From Plectrocnemia conspersa (lineage: Eukaryota; Arthropoda; Insecta; Trichoptera; Polycentropodidae), in the NCBI GenBank assembly GCA_009617715.1, contig VTFK01000149.1, forward strand, positions 1,178,001 through 1,242,000: a DNA stretch of 64,000 bases, written 5' to 3'. Shown here in pieces: positions 24,313 to 36,600 of the stretch; within the stretch, counting starts at the first letter, position 1; the number at the start of each line of letters is the position of its first letter. The notes beneath the pieces were generated by a model. That model made no database searches and was not told where the DNA came from. It saw only the letters and a program-made list of their open reading frames with translations. A program made the translations under genes and the position numbers.

Positions 24313-25284
24313 TCGTGACACGGACAATATTTCGCCGACATTGCAGCGAAGATTCTCAGATTTTCAAGACCAGCTATTTCAACTCCACCACATGATAACG
24401 GCAGTTACATTTCCATACATACATATATGTGGTATTTTATATATGTTTAATAAAATAAACTGTAACCAGCTTTTCTGGCATATATTTTACTGGCAAAGGC
24501 ACACGCCTTTGGCCTCAAAATCCGAAAAAAAAATATATATTTATAAACACTATATTTTTTATTTTTATAATCATTTAATTTACAAATAAATCATAATAAA
24601 AATATGTTTTAAAATATCATAATATGATTCTAACATATGTATGGTATAATATACATATTTTCTGAGAGAAAAAAATGACTTAACCCACATAAATAATTAT
24701 TAATTGTTTAAGTCCTTTTGTGCTCTAAAAAAACATAATTAAATTTTATTTATTCTTACATTAATAATAACATAATAAATTTACATGTGTATAAGATTAC
24801 AAAAACAGAAAAAAATGTATCAATAATTTTTTATAGATTAAAATGCAAAACTTTTAATATCTCAAAGCAACGATTTATGGACTTGAACCATCTCAATTTT
24901 TAACGACACATAAGAATAAGATATTCAGTTTTTTTTTAATATAAAATATGAATTATTGATATTACCAATTAAGGATGCGATATGAATTATTAAACATATA
25001 TTGATGATTAAATTGAATGTACCATGTTACTGTGTGATGGATCGTCAATCTGTTCTTTGAATTGTTAACTATATATAAGGCTTAAAAAAGTTCAACAAAC
25101 TTCACCTATTGAATGATCCTCTATATTCTAGTAGGTATACTTAAAAGTATAATACGAACAGATGTCACTACAACGTCATAAGCAAACACAACCGGTAGAT
25201 ATAAAATTTACAGTTATATTCGACGTATATACGCATATATTCCAATCCGCTTGCTAAAAACTGATTTTCCGCATATGTTCCACT

Positions 25285-25289
25285 TCAGT
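25285..25289 (+). promoter_or_regulatory. Candidate initiator of gene F
   Basis: TCAGT in CACTTCAGTCTTG matches the arthropod initiator consensus and lies 32 bases before the gene F ATG. No good TATA box stands at -30. Confidence 0.3.
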
Positions 25290-25320
25290 CTTGATAAAGT
25301 TACGTGCTAGTGTGTACATC

Positions 25321-25842
25321 ATGAACTTAAAGGTGAAATATCTCACACTTTTAACAATATCACTCTGCGTAACCCATGCAAAGGAGACCAGTAATAACAA
25401 AACTTTGCCGTTGAGGACATCCGTGTCGAAGTTTCCGCCTATTTTGGAGTACATAGTCCAGAGGATTCAGGGTTATTATTCTAGCCACGTGCATCAAGAT
25501 GAAAGTCTATCCATATACCAAACGACGGAGAATTTGCAAGATGTTATCTATGATCCAGTGTATGAAGAAATGAACGAAACCATTAAAGCTACTACTTCAA
25601 AAGCGCCGATAAAAGACGACTTATTAAGTTTTGATATTGAATTGACATCCAATAATACCACCATGAATTTAAGTGTTAGTGCTAGCGATAAAATAAACAG
25701 AACTGACACAGATAAATTGGAAGAATATGTTCTACAATACCCAACTTTGACGAACGGCTCTAGTAATAAACCATTCGAAGTGGAAATTAACGTAAATGTA
25801 AAAAATGATATGTCAAATGTGAATAATACAAGTGGAATTTAA
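25321..25842 (+). CDS. Small secreted protein F, unknown function
   Basis: A single-exon frame of 173 residues. The start chosen is ATG 25321, the first in-frame ATG, because it is followed at once by a good signal peptide (MNLKVKYLTLLTISLCVTHA, cleavage likely before KETS). The mature part is hydrophilic and rich in Asn, Thr, Ser, Asp and Glu. It has several N-glycosylation sequons (for example NKT, NET, NNT, NLS, NRT, NGS and NTS), no cysteines after the signal, and no motif I recognise. It sits between GPGG gene D and the Gln-rich gene E on the same strand but lacks the GPGG domain. An AATAAA follows 96 bases after the stop. The unbroken frame, signal peptide and codon content support a real gene; its function is unknown. 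Confidence 0.7.
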   Translation: MNLKVKYLTLLTISLCVTHAKETSNNKTLPLRTSVSKFPPILEYIVQRIQGYYSSHVHQDESLSIYQTTENLQDVIYDPVYEEMNETIKATTSKAPIKDDLLSFDIELTSNNTTMNLSVSASDKINRTDTDKLEEYVLQYPTLTNGSSNKPFEVEINVNVKNDMSNVNNTSGI

Positions 25843-25937
25843 TCGAATGTTTGGAAATCTTTGTAAGCGTATCATCTCGTCTTTTGCCCTTAACGGAATT
25901 TATGGTATGCGTTTTTAAGTCCTGTTTACCGTCACGT

Positions 25938-25943
25938 AATAAA
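25938..25943 (+). terminator. Candidate poly(A) signal of gene F
   Basis: AATAAA in CACGTAATAAAATC, 96 bases after the F stop codon. Confidence 0.45.
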
Positions 25944-27159
25944 ATCTTTCGTTTTACTTATTTAAATCACGAGTGTTAAAATTACACACAATGGTATTAT
26001 GCTTCAAAAATGTAACGGAACTGTCATAGACCCAGATTCTAAAACCTAGCCATATTTAACTTATTTAATGGCAGCTTAACCATTACTGTCGTTAATAGCG
26101 TAACTGTTACTGATAATTGTGGTTATAATCACCATTCGCACTAAGAATGTTAATGATTTAATTTAAATAAAAGTTTTCTTAATTAAAAAGTGTTTTATTA
26201 ATATATACGGAAAGGTAAAACCAGTATATTTTTTATTCAAACGCTTTATTAATACAAGGGTTTATGACGTTGATATATTAACCTTTTTTCCTGTATAAAA
26301 TAAATAGTGATTTATAACTTAACGGTGCTCTATAAGGATAAATTAAATGAAAAAATATTTTTAAAAGTTAATTATTGAAGCTTCATACTTTTGACATGCA
26401 ATTAGGCGAAAATCTGACCTGTCATTGTGCGTCAACTTTGACTTGAACGCATAACAATTAGCATGCCATCGTAATCAATACACAAAGGTTAAAATTTAAA
26501 TAATTAATAAATATATTTTAAATAAATAATATGATGATCTTATAGTTCATTTTTTGCATCCATAGAAGTACATACTATAAATAGGAAAAAAATTAACTAT
26601 TTAACAGTCAATCTATATTCAATAGATTCGACGAAGCCAATCTCATTATAAAAGTAATTGATAAAAAAATCACAAAACATCCAACGTATCAATATATAGT
26701 TTAAACATAACTACAATTAAAATTGAATAACGGTCACCTGTTGATGATATTGAAATAATAAAATCCCAAGGATGAGATATCATTCAGTGCTTTTGAATGT
26801 ATATTTCAAGAGGGTTTGAATGTTCTTTTTAAATTAATTTTAATTATTTTTGTATCATCAAAGATTTATAATATTATATATCATAAAATTTTGTGATATT
26901 TTTAAGCGGATGTTGTAAGCTTAATACAATCATACAAAAGATCAAATTAAACTCTTGATTTTGGATTGTTCGGCTAGACAAGATCGGATGGTCAAAGTGG
27001 AAGCGGCTGCTTTTCTCGAGCCTGACGTGAGTTCAACTGAACTCTTGTTATTATAATTAGAAAGTGAAGTGGTAATTGATTTGTTACGTTACCGGTGAAA
27101 GACATCCTGGATGTTATTTTAAAAGTTATTCATTTCTGCAGTGTACTGTCAAAGTCGGA

Positions 27160-27300
27160 ATAGCGTAGTCAGTATGATCTAGACTTGTAACCTAGAGTCC
27201 ACAAGTTCGAGCCACGGCAGCAGACTCGAATCTGAATTAATAAAATTCGCTTTTATTAAAAACCGGCTTCAGCTGTAAAATAACATATATTGATAAATCA
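27160..27300 (+). repeat. tRNA-derived SINE (family 1)
   Basis: Starts with a tRNA-like head: GGAATAGCGTAGTC resembles a pol III A box region, and AAGTTCGAGCC is a good B box about 45 bases on. Then follow ACTCGAAT and TTATTAAAAACCGGC-TCAGCTG, which recur at 48338-48505 in the same order. Confidence 0.6.
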
Positions 27301-27384
27301 AATCATACAATTTATTTATAAAATTTAATAACAATTTTGATCTAATAAAATAATTGAATCATATATGGACTTTAGTTATTTTAT

Positions 27385-27470
27385 AATTGTAATTCCGATC
27401 GATCATCACAGGTTAAGTTTACCTATATTTTCTTAATCTCAGTGATTAATATTATGATGATTAATTTAAA
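27385..27470 (+). repeat. SINE family 2 fragment
   Basis: TTCCGATCGATCATCACAG, TTAAGTTTACC and TCTTAATCTCAGTGATT match the core of the family 2 copies at 19444 and 37231. Confidence 0.45.
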
Positions 27471-28890
27471 TCAAACAAGGTCGTTCATATTAAGTATTAA
27501 AAGTTCTCTAATAATGAGCTACTTCAGCTCATAGAAAATATCTTGTATGTATCAATTAGCAACGACATTTAAGTCCCGTTTTATATGAACCGATTTTAAA
27601 ACAGTTAATGGATGTTTGCTAAGCAACGCGATCATTTGTTTAATGCATAAAATTGTTTCAATAAAGTCTGAGGGAAACAAATGAATCTATTAGTTTTCTT
27701 AAATCCATCGCGACATATTTTTTTGCGACGATTACTGAAGGTCCCGATAATTTCAAAACAAGCAAAAACAACTGTCAATTTTTAGGTATATTTTGCAAGG
27801 TTTGTGTTTCATTGCTGTTTGGATTAGATATAATGAAATAAATTATATTTCTCCTACGGCATAATTTAGTATCGTATATCTAATTTCCATATTAATTATA
27901 AAATTGGTTGATTTTCTAAATTGTATTTAAATAAAAAACATAAACTGCAAAATTCTATTTGAAAAATATTCATGTCCAAAACATCTTAAATTATTTAAAT
28001 ATCAAATAGTGTGTATAACTAAAAATATTTCAATGTACTCGAATACTTTTAGAGTATAAAAATAGTATAAAAAATATTTTTTATAATTGCAATAAATCGC
28101 ATTATACAAAAATCGAGCTAATTTATTAAAAACTGCACATTTCTTGTGTTAAAAATATAAACGCATTGCAAGTTTTGCTATTTTTATTGCTTCTTAACAT
28201 TATATTGATTGTTTCTGAACACCTGTTTAGTAGCGATTGACGTTTGCTTATTTATGATAAGTGTTTAAAATGGGTTATTTATATATTCCATGTACGAACC
28301 AGAATCATGAAAAAAAAATCCCACCCTTTGAAAATAAATATAAAAATGACTTTAACACAATTTTCAAAATATTTCATTAAAAGTTACTACAAATATTACA
28401 CAAATATTTTTTTTCAGATATTCGAGTGTTGAATATTATAAATTGGCCTAATTAGTTCCAATGGCAGCAAAATACACTTTGTTGAATTCTTATCTTTGTG
28501 TAAATGTTTGTAGTATAATTACACATATCTCATGTTGTAATTGTTTTTTGGTTCACAATCATATTTTTACATAAAAAAAAATTGTTTTTTAAAAGAACTT
28601 CTTAAGAATTATTTCACATGTAGATAAAATCTTAATCGTCCTTAAAAAATATATCCGGGCTTTAATTATTTACGATTTTCTGTATTATATTACAGATTGA
28701 AGATCGCTGATATTCATATAGTTAACCGTTCACAGTACAGGTGTAACCGACAAAATCCCTACTTCATAAGTCGTCGTTACCTTACGTAAAAATCTGCCAC
28801 AACACTCCTTGGGGTCTCATTCTTGCTTTGCACTTGACGAAGTTCATTACCAAAGTGCGGTTTTTATTTATATATCAAAGAGACTTCAAA

Positions 28891-30449
28891 ATGATTGCTA
28901 CAATTATCATACTGTTTTTGTGTATCAATATTGGCGAATTGGCGCCGATACAACTTCAGCAATTTCAGCAACAACAATATCAGCCTTTCGTGAATCCTAA
29001 TAACAAGTTTTATCCGAGGTAAGAATGTGTTTTAAAGTTATTTTTATAAAGCTTCGCTTAGAATATTGCAGTTACCATAAAAGACATCGACGCATCGGTG
29101 TTCATGAAACTCGCGTGAAAAAAAGTTTTATATTATATTTAAAATTAATTTTCTTGTAATATTTATAAATAAAAATCATATATTTATTATTGTTATTATT
29201 TCATTATGTTTTTAATTAATCGCTAATATTTATTAATATTTTGAATTCAATTTAAATCCGATGTACATAAAATTTATAATACATAAAAATTATTATTGCC
29301 TATAATTTTTTTATATATTTATATTTACAATAAAATTTAAAAAATAATTGAAAATAACTTTGAAGCTATTTAAAAAAAAACTTTGTATTTTAGTAATTCT
29401 ATAATTTATTTATTTATTTACTAATTTTTTTTTTTTTTTTTTTTTCAAATCAAAATGCATAGGTTTATTTGTACTACAAAATAAATCTTATTTAGGAATA
29501 ACTATATATATATTGATACAAATTAAGATTGTAGCTTTTGAAATATATATTTATATTCATTAATTAAAATAAACATTCGAACAAAAATATTTATATATAA
29601 TATGCAATTAAAATAATTAATACAAAAAGCTTTATTAGTAAATTTACTTTTTTCTAGTTTAATGAACAATAACTTAAATTATATATTAGAATATAACTGA
29701 CAATCGATTTATCACTAATATATTCAAATATATTTTCTATAAATATTTAATGGTAATTGAGATGTAAATGTAAATTTAATACATATGTCATTCATTAATT
29801 ACATTCCGATATATATTTTTTTTTATTTGCAGTCTTTTACTTTTAGTTTATTTTATATGCAGTAAATTTTATTATATTTTCACGTATTATATTTTTTAGC
29901 TTCCAACAAGATCAGAACTATCAACAAGCTATACTTCAAATGATTCAACAACAACTTCCAATTGCTCAAGGAGGATATCAGAACATAAATTATGAAAATT
30001 CACTTCCATTAGGCGCTCAAGGATATCAAAATATAAACTTTGGAAATCTCCCGATAGGTTCTTTAGAAGGATATCAAAACTATGCAAATGCAGGAAATCC
30101 AGTATTGTTTAAACAAAACTCAGTTATTCCTTTTTTACCAATCCAAATAAACATCCCTGATCTTATAACTAACATCATCAGAAAGATAACTTCAATATGG
30201 CCCAACTTTCCGATCCTCGGCGGTTTACTCGGATCACCGAATTCAAATCCAGCCACAATGGCAACAAAGTTCCAATCACCATACTTAGATCCAAACTTTA
30301 ATTCTGAATCATATTTAGATTTCAACAACCAGAAATTTCCAAGCAATCCATATATTCTACCCATCCCAATCGTTTTTATTATTCCTCAACAATACCAACC
30401 CACGCCAAGTACTTACGAAGCAACTGAAGAGAAAACGACGTCATCATAG
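28891..30449 (+). CDS. Secreted Gln/Tyr-rich protein E with GYQN repeats
   Basis: Two exons, 28891-29018 and 29900-30449, joined in phase 2 (CCGAG|GTAAGA to TTTTTTAG|C), give 225 residues. The start is ATG in TTCAAAATGATTGC, followed by a signal peptide (MIATIIILFLCINIGELAP). The first part of the mature protein is Gln-rich. Residues of about 55-95 carry three spaced copies of G-Y-Q-N (GGYQNINYENSL, QGYQNINFGN, EGYQNYANAGN). A hydrophobic central segment follows (PFLPIQINIPDLITNIIRKI), then Ser/Asn/Pro-rich sequence and a Thr/Glu tail. No cysteines after the signal, no GPGG domain, no enzyme motif. It lies convergent to the cuticle gene, about 220 bases from its stop. Tyr/Gln-rich secreted proteins are common in insect cuticle and eggshell, so a structural role is a reasonable inference, not shown. 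Confidence 0.82.
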
Positions 30450-30455
30450 TTATTA

Positions 30456-30465
30456 AATAAATAAA
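30456..30465 (+). terminator. Poly(A) signal of gene E
   Basis: Two overlapping AATAAA hexamers directly after the E stop codon, implying a very short 3' UTR. Confidence 0.5.
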
Positions 30466-30661
30466 ACTCTTGTTCAATTAATATTATGTTTTATTTTAAT
30501 CAAACTATAGATTTTATATCACAATATCAAATAGCACGCAATGATTTTAAAATATTTAAAAGTATAAAGAACGCTTCGTTTTATAAAGCTTATTGGTCAT
30601 ATCACAAATGATTTCATTGATACGTTTAATATAATGATATATCGATCAAGATAAGACCTCG

Positions 30662-30667
30662 TTTAAT
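30662..30667 (-). terminator. Candidate poly(A) signal of the cuticle gene
   Basis: ATTAAA on the minus strand just after the stop codon (30674-30676). The next stretch toward gene E is AT-rich, so other signals are possible. Confidence 0.25.
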
Positions 30668-30673
30668 AATAAA

Positions 30674-33600
30674 TTAAGATCCGTTAAAATATTTTGGCAC
30701 TTGGGCGTCATGCACTTCAACGGGTCTTTCAATAGATTGGAATCTTGCATTAGAAGCTTGAGCATTGATTGCAATTGTGTCTTCGTCAACGATTTGACCT
30801 GTGCCATATCCTTGTCCTGCCAGTGATTTTGGAACAATCACTGATACTGGGTAATCGTAGCTGTAGAAGAATCCTCTTGGAGGACCCTAAAATAAGAATA
30901 AAATAAATAAAATGTTCAAAAAAATTTTAATACTGTTCATAAATAAATTGTATATTTACATTATCCTCTTCTTCTTTCGGGTTGTAGTTTCGTGGTTTCT
31001 TCTCTTCGTACTTATCAGGTCTATCATAAGACGGTTCCGGTTCGTTGGCGTCAACTACTTCATATTTACTTGCATCGTATTGTCCTCTAAAATATATAAA
31101 TATTATTTTTAAAATGTTTTTGTTTTATTAATATATTTAAAGCATGTTAAAACACTTTACCTTGGATCTGGATCAGGGTAAGCCTTGGCCAAAGCTGCTG
31201 CTTCTTCCCAAGCTCTCTGGTGAGCCATCCTAGCTTCTCTAACTTCGTGAGTTTCTTCTACTGGTTTTAAAACAATTTTGGGTATATTATCTTCGTGGTG
31301 GAATCCTTGTTCATCAGCCCAATATTTAACCTATTTTTAAAAAATATTATAAAAAATGCTATTAAGCACAACTTATTTTTAGTGAAGAATAAATAAAAAT
31401 ATATTTAGGTTTAAATTATGTTCAGTTATTATTTAACATTACATTTACATATTTTAATGAAACCGTTACGTTTATTGTAAAATTGTATATAGGACTGTTT
31501 ATTGTTAATCTTGATTTTAGAATAGGGGTTTTTATTTGAAATATTCATAAATTATGCTCATTTAACATTAAGTCACTTCAATTCAGAACTATAATAATTC
31601 ACAATATACATTTACTCTTTGTTTATTGTAAAAAGTAATTTAAATTATACGTATATTATTATTAAGATACATATAAGATAAGATAAAGGCAAGTTAAGAA
31701 ATTATTTAATGTGATATGATATTTTTAGTTTATATCCTTGATCTTAGGATAAGTATTTTTTATTTTAGTTTCAATGGAAATATCAACTAAATTATGTTCA
31801 TTTGACATTTAATATTACGTCACCTAAAATCTAAAATGATCCTATTACAATATGTAATATTTTATACGAATATTATAATGAAACCAATTTTCTGAACCAC
31901 AAAGTCAAGATTGTAATAGTGTAAAAGTTATTGGATTATATATTTTATTTTTAAACTTATATCCTTGATCTTAGAATAGGTACTTTAATTTTAGTATATT
32001 TTCTACTAAATTATGTTCATTTGACATTTACCATTACGTCATTCAATTGAGAACTATCATAAGCCACATTTTACATTTAGTTTATTGTGAAAACCAGTTT
32101 GATTATTATATTTTAAATCAAGTAAATAAACTAGAAAGTGAAGTAAACATAATTAATTATATATTTATTAGAATAAGTATTGTTTTATAATTTTTTTTAG
32201 ATATGATCTTATTTTCAAGATTTAATAAATATTCATCAAAATTTAAGTGTAAATAAATATAATATTTTAACTGCTTCAAAGTGCAAATTTGTATTATTAT
32301 ATTATTATATTAATTTTATTTAAAAATATTAATAAAATCTGATTTACATATAATTAAATATATGTTAGAAAACTTTTTATTTTTGATTAAATATTTTTAT
32401 TTATAAAATATAAAGTTGCTATTTTATTTATTTTAGTTCATATTTGAATATCTACTAAATTATGGTAATTTGACATTAGGCATACCGTTAGCTAAATGCA
32501 GAACAATCCTAAGTAACATTTTACATATTTTACCATTCAATTATGTTTTTTTTTCTCTATTGTTCAGACAAGTTTGATTTAAATCTTTTATATTAAGTCA
32601 TAAGTAAACATAATAAATCATAAATTTATAATATTTTATGGATTATTTTAGTAAAGCTATTAAGCACTATTATATTTACAAAGTATAATATTTTATCCTT
32701 TATCATAGCATAATATTTTTATAATATTAAGTTTACAATTTTTTTCAATTGCTATTTTATAAAACATTAATACACATAAGCTCAATTTAAATTGTATGTA
32801 ACGAATGAGGAATATATTTATATTTTAACAATTAATGAAAATATTTTTTTCATAAAATTTAATATATGAATGTGTTTTTAATGCAAAATATTTTTTTGTT
32901 TTAATTTCTCCTTGATTTTTTTTAAATAAGAATATTATTTAAATTAATAATATAAACATTTAATCACTAAATATGTTTAGTAAAATAAAGATATAAACAT
33001 CTTAAAATAAAATAAGATTATTGTTTGTCTATTACTAAAAGAAAATATACGTTTTTATTATTAAAGCTTAAGTAAATATAATAAATTGTAAATTTCTAGT
33101 ATTTTACAAATTATGTTAAAAATGTTCATAAAACTTATCTTTTATTATTGAATAAGACATTTTTTAACATTGGGTTTATAATATTTCTGCACGAAATATT
33201 TAGATGTATAATATAAAGCACTTTTTTTAACGAAAGTTCTATTCAATAAACATGTAGTAAAGTTTTAAGTGACGAAAAATAAAAATATTTTTATAAAATT
33301 AAATGTAAGAATATATTAAAAGCTAATTTTCCAGAAATGCAATATTATATCTGCTCTCAATTCTCTTAATTTTTTTAAATATTTTTTTTTTTTAAATTAT
33401 TACTATAAAATCATCTAAAATAATTACTTCAAAATAGATACAAACCTATTTGAAAGGAGTAAAATTTAAAGTTGTTGACTATTATTGTATGCCTATTATT
33501 TAAACAAATTTTATTTATTATTTATTTTTTTATTAAATCATAAGTAAATATGATAAATTCGTAATTTATAATATTTTACAAATTATTTTAGTTATGCTTT

Positions 33601-36600
33601 CTGATAAAAGTATTTTTTTTTTATAATATTGCGTTTATAAATATTTTTGCATGAAGTAAAGAAATATAAAGCAGTAGTCTTAAAATGAAAGCATTTTTGT
33701 ACCAAATATTAATTTAATTAAAAATAATAAAAAAATTAAAAATATATATACGTATTAGAATAACACAAAAATTTAATTTATTGTATTTATATAATATTAA
33801 ATCTGCTTTAAAGTAAATTTATTCTTTTCCATATAACGTTTTCATTAAAAAAATAATATATATAACATCTTGACTTTTGATTATTTTAATTAAAATTTAA
33901 TAATCAAATTTCATTAAACTATAGGTTTTAAAATAATATTAAGTATGTGTATTTACCTCTATTAATCCTTGTCCAGGAGCATGGTAAGAGTATGATCCTT
34001 TAACATCTCCATTCCTTTCAATATTTTCTACTTTGGAAGATTGAGGTGTTTCATATCCATAAGCAGCTGCTCCTAAACCATCTTGGCCATGATATTGTCT
34101 AGCATTGTACACCTTTTATATAAATATACATATTTTTAAACGATCATTTAAAATGAATTAATCCATGATTTAAAATACTAACTTCTTCTACATAATCATC
34201 AGTGTTTTCAATTTCAACACCGTTCTTCCAATAGTGTCCATTAGTCGGACCTGATTCGGCTGCTCTAAACCTTGGATCGTTATATCTTATCTGTAATTTA
34301 AAATTTTGTAGGACATCTGTCGGTTGCTTCGTTTATTAATACAATATAATATTATCTTACCAGAGGTAAAGTAGATGTTTTCACCGATAGAGATGGAGCT
34401 TGGAACGGAGGTTGTAGCATATATTTTTGAGCTTCTTCCGGCGAAAGATCTAATAACACCAACGGGTTTTGTAAAGGTGAGGCTCTGCATGATAATACCT
34501 AAAAATAATATTTATATCAATTGTTGTTAGATAAAATTTTACATATATTAATCATGTTATTTTTTGTAATAGCATTTAACGAAACACATCCGTAAAATAT
34601 TACGTACATTTATAATGCCAAGGACGGTACAATTAAACGCTTCGTTGAACTTGGAAGATGCGCCAGTTTAGACATCAATCATTATTTATGATAGTAAAAA
34701 ATGTGAATATTTGGCTATAGGTTCATTGGAACATATTTACCAGAAATTGTATCAAAAATCGTGAGAATTGCGAATATATTTCGATCTGACATTGAATTTG
34801 GATCTGTTGTAATGTAAGAATCGTGATTTAGTTATTATTTATTTCTTGCAATATTTAAATGATTAATTAAGATTTTTACCACCAGTAAATTAGCTTAAAT
34901 TCATAGCAACTAATATCATCAGCTTTTTAGCTAAATATACATATATAAAATCATCATCAAAAGTATTTGAAGATGATGTAAAATCAACAATCAATGGTAT
35001 TTAACCTTCATGCTATATTTAGACTCATCAAAACTTAATCATTTTTTAATCCAACTATTAAATATGTATTGATTTTAAGTAAATTATATATTGACTAATA
35101 TAAAACGTATAAATCATATCAATTTTTATTACAACAAATTTCCAAACTCAAGTGATTTCCTCGTAATATTTATTATTCAATTCAGTGCGTGGAAGCTGTG
35201 TAAGAACGTCTGCTCTCATAGCATGTGATTTTACGCTAAATATGGTGTCGTAAACTAGTATATATTGAGGCCGACCAATTTTAAAATTTTCAATTTCCGT
35301 TGGTTATTCAACATTAACACCTTTTTTCACAACTGATCCTTATATTGAATAGCATCCATGATAGTTCACACGATTATTTATATTAGCAACAAATTGCTTA
35401 TCTACCGATCGGGAACTAATCGAAATTATTGCATTTCAAAGGTAAGGTCGTAATGTCACACGTGACGTCAGAGGTCAAGTATATTAACATATAGAGAAGC
35501 GTCATGAGGTCCGTTTCGTGCGACCTTCTGATTGCGACCAAGATGGACATTTATTAACACGATTTTCAATCGAATTGATCGCCGATGATTCTAGCACAAT
35601 CTTTTTAACAAATGACTCAATCGAAAATGTGAGACCTATGACATTAAATCCCTCTCGTTATTTTTATATATGATTTTAAAAATATCCTAAAAAGGTCATT
35701 TTTTATGATTATTTTTCTGTATATACAAAAAATAGATGGCTTACATTAAATCATTGACATACAAATAGTAAGAATGAAAACATGCAAAATATGTATCGTC
35801 TCATTGTGAAATAATTATTAAATATTTTTCAGTACAGTAAATTTTTTTGTGAAGCAAAAAAACCTTGTGAGACTTTTTGGTTTGATACAATAAACTTCAC
35901 TTAAAGCGAAGTGTAGAGATAATTATTTATATACAAAATGAGTATGATTCTCATAAAGAAATCATATCATTGTTATTATTATATTACTTGATTTCCTGAA
36001 ATAAATATATTCCTGGTTATAGTGATTCAGTATGCCATTTTTTGTATAATATTTCAATACCCTTGAGAATTTAAGGGAAGTCCAACATCCTTTTCATCCA
36101 GTTTCCAACCATCTGGGATGGAAATTATTATCTAATAACTATCTAGTTGTTTCGCAATACAAGAGTCGAATCAGTAAAATTATATAATCCGAGGGATACT
36201 TGGTACCTGTCGACTCATTCCATCGCATTTTGCACCGACCCTTCGGAGTATTGACTGTTAAATAATATCCGCTCAGATATGAAATTCTTCATATAACATC
36301 GATGTAATATAAATTAAGTCCTTAAAAAGTATAAATAATAGAGCAAGCAATAATTTTGCTACAACAATCACGGGTGATCCTGATAAATTAATACTTTAAT
36401 TCTATGAGCCTTAAAATGTGATTTTAGTACACAAATATTTTATAATATATATATTGTAAAATATATTTTTTTAATATATTTAAATATAATTTTTACAGAA
36501 CATTTTTATAGTTTAATTAATAGTGTCTAGCATAGCAGAGAAAAAATTGTTTTTGAAATGATCAAAAAAGTAGTTGATTTATGTTCTTCTAATTTAAAAT

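Larger units (their letters stand above)
23138..25320. other. Intergenic DNA between D and F
   Basis: No complete gene. A patch of lower AT at 23280-23530 looks like repeat or decayed coding sequence but is not recognised. A strong TATA box is at 24305 (separate entry). The rest is AT-rich. Confidence 0.45.
25844..28890. other. Intergenic DNA between F and E
   Basis: AT-rich DNA with SINE copies at 27160-27300 and 27385-27470. No gene supported. The 200 bases before gene E (28690-28890) have lower AT content and probably contain its promoter, but no clear TATA box or initiator stands out. Confidence 0.5.
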
